Assembly (NCBI GenBank): GCA_902782885.1
Contig: CACZOW010000145.1
Coordinates: 1 to 22,003, forward strand
Direction of reading: 5' to 3'
Source of the DNA: an uncultured Ruminococcus sp.
GTDB taxonomy: Bacteria; Bacillota; Clostridia; UBA1212; UBA1255
DNA: 22,003 bases
Shown here in pieces: positions 21,025-22,003 of the stretch. The position numbers and the translations under genes are program-made. How positions within the stretch are numbered: position 1 is the first letter of the stretch; every line of letters begins with the position of its first letter. The notes under the pieces are model-generated. The model saw only the letters and a program-made list of their open reading frames with translations, did not search any database and had not been told where the DNA came from.

Positions 21025-21085
21025 TTTTTTAAACACGGGGACAGACCCCGATTTTAAACACGGGGACAGACCCCATGTTAAAAAA
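21025..21085. repeat. head-to-tail repeat dimer downstream of phosphoesterase gene
   Basis: Two copies in ACAGA orientation with GGGG at 21037 and 21062, period 25 bp. As a block it is the reverse complement of the 19902-19958 dimer with few differences, including the same missing arm at the junction. Confidence 0.92.
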
Positions 21086-21087
21086 TG

Positions 21088-21116
21088 TTGCCCCGGGCGG
21101 CGCCTGATGCTATAAT
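21088..21116 (+). promoter_or_regulatory. promoter of secreted protein gene
   Basis: TTGCCC (21088-21093), 17 bases, TATAAT (21111-21116) with a TGC extension before it. It begins three bases after the repeat dimer. An approximately 85-nt leader follows, with GGAGG ten bases before the ATG. Confidence 0.75.
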
Positions 21117-21206
21117 AAACCTTAAAGAGGCCGGAGATGCGGGAACCTGCGCCGGCGTGAAGAAAGAACTCAACGTTGACCGCAAAAAAACGGAGGTACG
21201 AAACAC

Positions 21207-22003
21207 ATGAAAAAAACGCTGCCGATACTATTGATATTGACGCTGCTCATGTCGCTGGCCGTATTGCCCGCGCACGCAGCCGGAGCTGCGAAAATAATTG
21301 ATTACCCAGATTATCTCGAGGAAAGCGGAGAAACGCTGTACGGCTGTTTTGACAACATCCTTGTCGACGGAGGCCTGCTCCACGAGGACGGAAAAGCCAA
21401 CTATTACCTCGATGAGCACAATAATCTTGTCGTCGGCCCATACGCCACGGTGGGCGTGGCAGGCTGGATGGCGTCAACGGTGGATATCCAGTCCTTCGGA
21501 TACACTGTTGACGACGGCGAGCCAGTGCTCAGCGCCGAATTCATGGCTGAAGGCGAGGAGGGCGTAATGAACGCCGCCCAGGCGATCGGCTGCGAATATG
21601 CGAAGCGGTATTATATCAACATTGACGTCACACAAATGACGGGCATGCACAAATTCACATTCCTGATCCAGCTCGCGGACGGAAGCATCGTCACATTGTC
21701 CGGCAGTTCACAGTACGACGTCTGGATCAATTACGCGCCCTCGGCCGATGAAGTACCCAAGACGCCCGAACCCACGTTCGATCCCGATGCCTCCGGCGCG
21801 AAGGGCATCGTTTTCGAGTTCGTCGACGAAGCACTCCTGAACGGCGAGTTTTTCGCGGGCAGCAAGAACAATATCAATGATATTTACTATGACGGCGAGA
21901 AGAAATGCTACGTCATGGTGCTCGACGGCGAGATCGACCCGTACGTGTCGCTGCCCTTCGGCCTGCTGTCGTCGCTGGACGAAGCGTATACCGTTGACTG
22001 CGC
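21207..22003 (+). CDS. secreted protein of unknown function, C-terminus outside window
   Basis: Begins MKKTLPILLILTLLMSLAVLP and then AHA-AGAA: a classical signal peptide with a likely signal peptidase I site after AHA (residue about 24). No lipobox cysteine follows. At least 265 residues are visible and the frame is open to the window end. The mature part is acidic and rich in Gly, Asp and Tyr. It includes a Pro/Thr linker near residue 187-196 (EVPKTPEPTFDPD) that separates an N-terminal domain (YGCFDNILVDGG..., FTFLIQLADGSIVTLSG) from a second one starting GIVFEFVDEALLNGEFFAG. I do not recognise the family; beta-rich extracellular domains are likely. The start is set by GGAGG at 21192-21196. 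It is downstream of the phosphoesterase but with its own promoter. Confidence 0.8.
   Translation, partial: MKKTLPILLILTLLMSLAVLPAHAAGAAKIIDYPDYLEESGETLYGCFDNILVDGGLLHEDGKANYYLDEHNNLVVGPYATVGVAGWMASTVDIQSFGYTVDDGEPVLSAEFMAEGEEGVMNAAQAIGCEYAKRYYINIDVTQMTGMHKFTFLIQLADGSIVTLSGSSQYDVWINYAPSADEVPKTPEPTFDPDASGAKGIVFEFVDEALLNGEFFAGSKNNINDIYYDGEKKCYVMVLDGEIDPYVSLPFGLLSSLDEAYTVDC

Overview
The window looks like a high-GC Firmicute of the Clostridia. The evidence is a type III glutamine synthetase, an ammonium channel fused to PII, a split ferredoxin-type glutamate synthase, an ANTAR antiterminator next to glutamine synthetase, AGGAGG-like ribosome binding sites and sigma-A promoters. No taxonomic marker such as rRNA is present, so this is inference.

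Layout. Minus strand, 1-9798: glnN (type III glutamine synthetase), amt-PII, asnB, purA, purB and guaA (cut by the window edge). Spacing is tight (asnB-amt 12 bp, purA/purB ATGA overlap, purB-guaA 12 bp), and purA has its own extended -10 promoter. Positions 9799-10185 hold two divergent consensus promoters (TTGACA-N17-TATACT for glnN, TTGACA-N17-TATAAT for the plus-strand operon) with structured leaders. Plus strand, 10186-17095: glutamate synthase amidotransferase subunit, FMN/ferredoxin subunit, four-cluster ferredoxin, FAD oxidoreductase, GXGXG subunit, a short type I glutamine synthetase, and an ANTAR regulator with a degenerate receiver domain. Minus strand, 17132-19697: acyl-CoA synthetase and trmB. 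Plus strand, 20012 to the end: a metallophosphoesterase-like membrane protein with altered metal ligands, then a secreted protein cut by the window end.

The genes from 1 to 17095 form a nitrogen island: ammonium uptake with a PII sensor, two glutamine synthetases, a complete GOGAT module, and glutamine or aspartate users (asnB, guaA, purA). The likely regulatory logic can be read directly. Three leader hairpins, two before glnN and one before the GOGAT operon, share the hexaloop AANGGC, with A at position 1 and G at position 4 as known for ANTAR targets. In each, the 3' strand is also the 5' arm of a longer competing hairpin, and two of those hairpins are followed by U-rich tracts. The ANTAR protein at 16511-17095 is the obvious candidate ligand.

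The second striking signal is a dispersed palindromic repeat, AACAYGGGG-ACAGA-CCCCRTGTT, flanked by T and A runs. There are about 12 clear and 3 degenerate copies in 22 kb. Copies lie between genes, inside a promoter spacer, as inverted head-to-tail dimers around the phosphoesterase gene, and in frame inside guaA, asnB and trmB. In trmB three copies form an extra segment of about 38 residues. Most intragenic copies read as Gly-Thr-Asp in the same frame.
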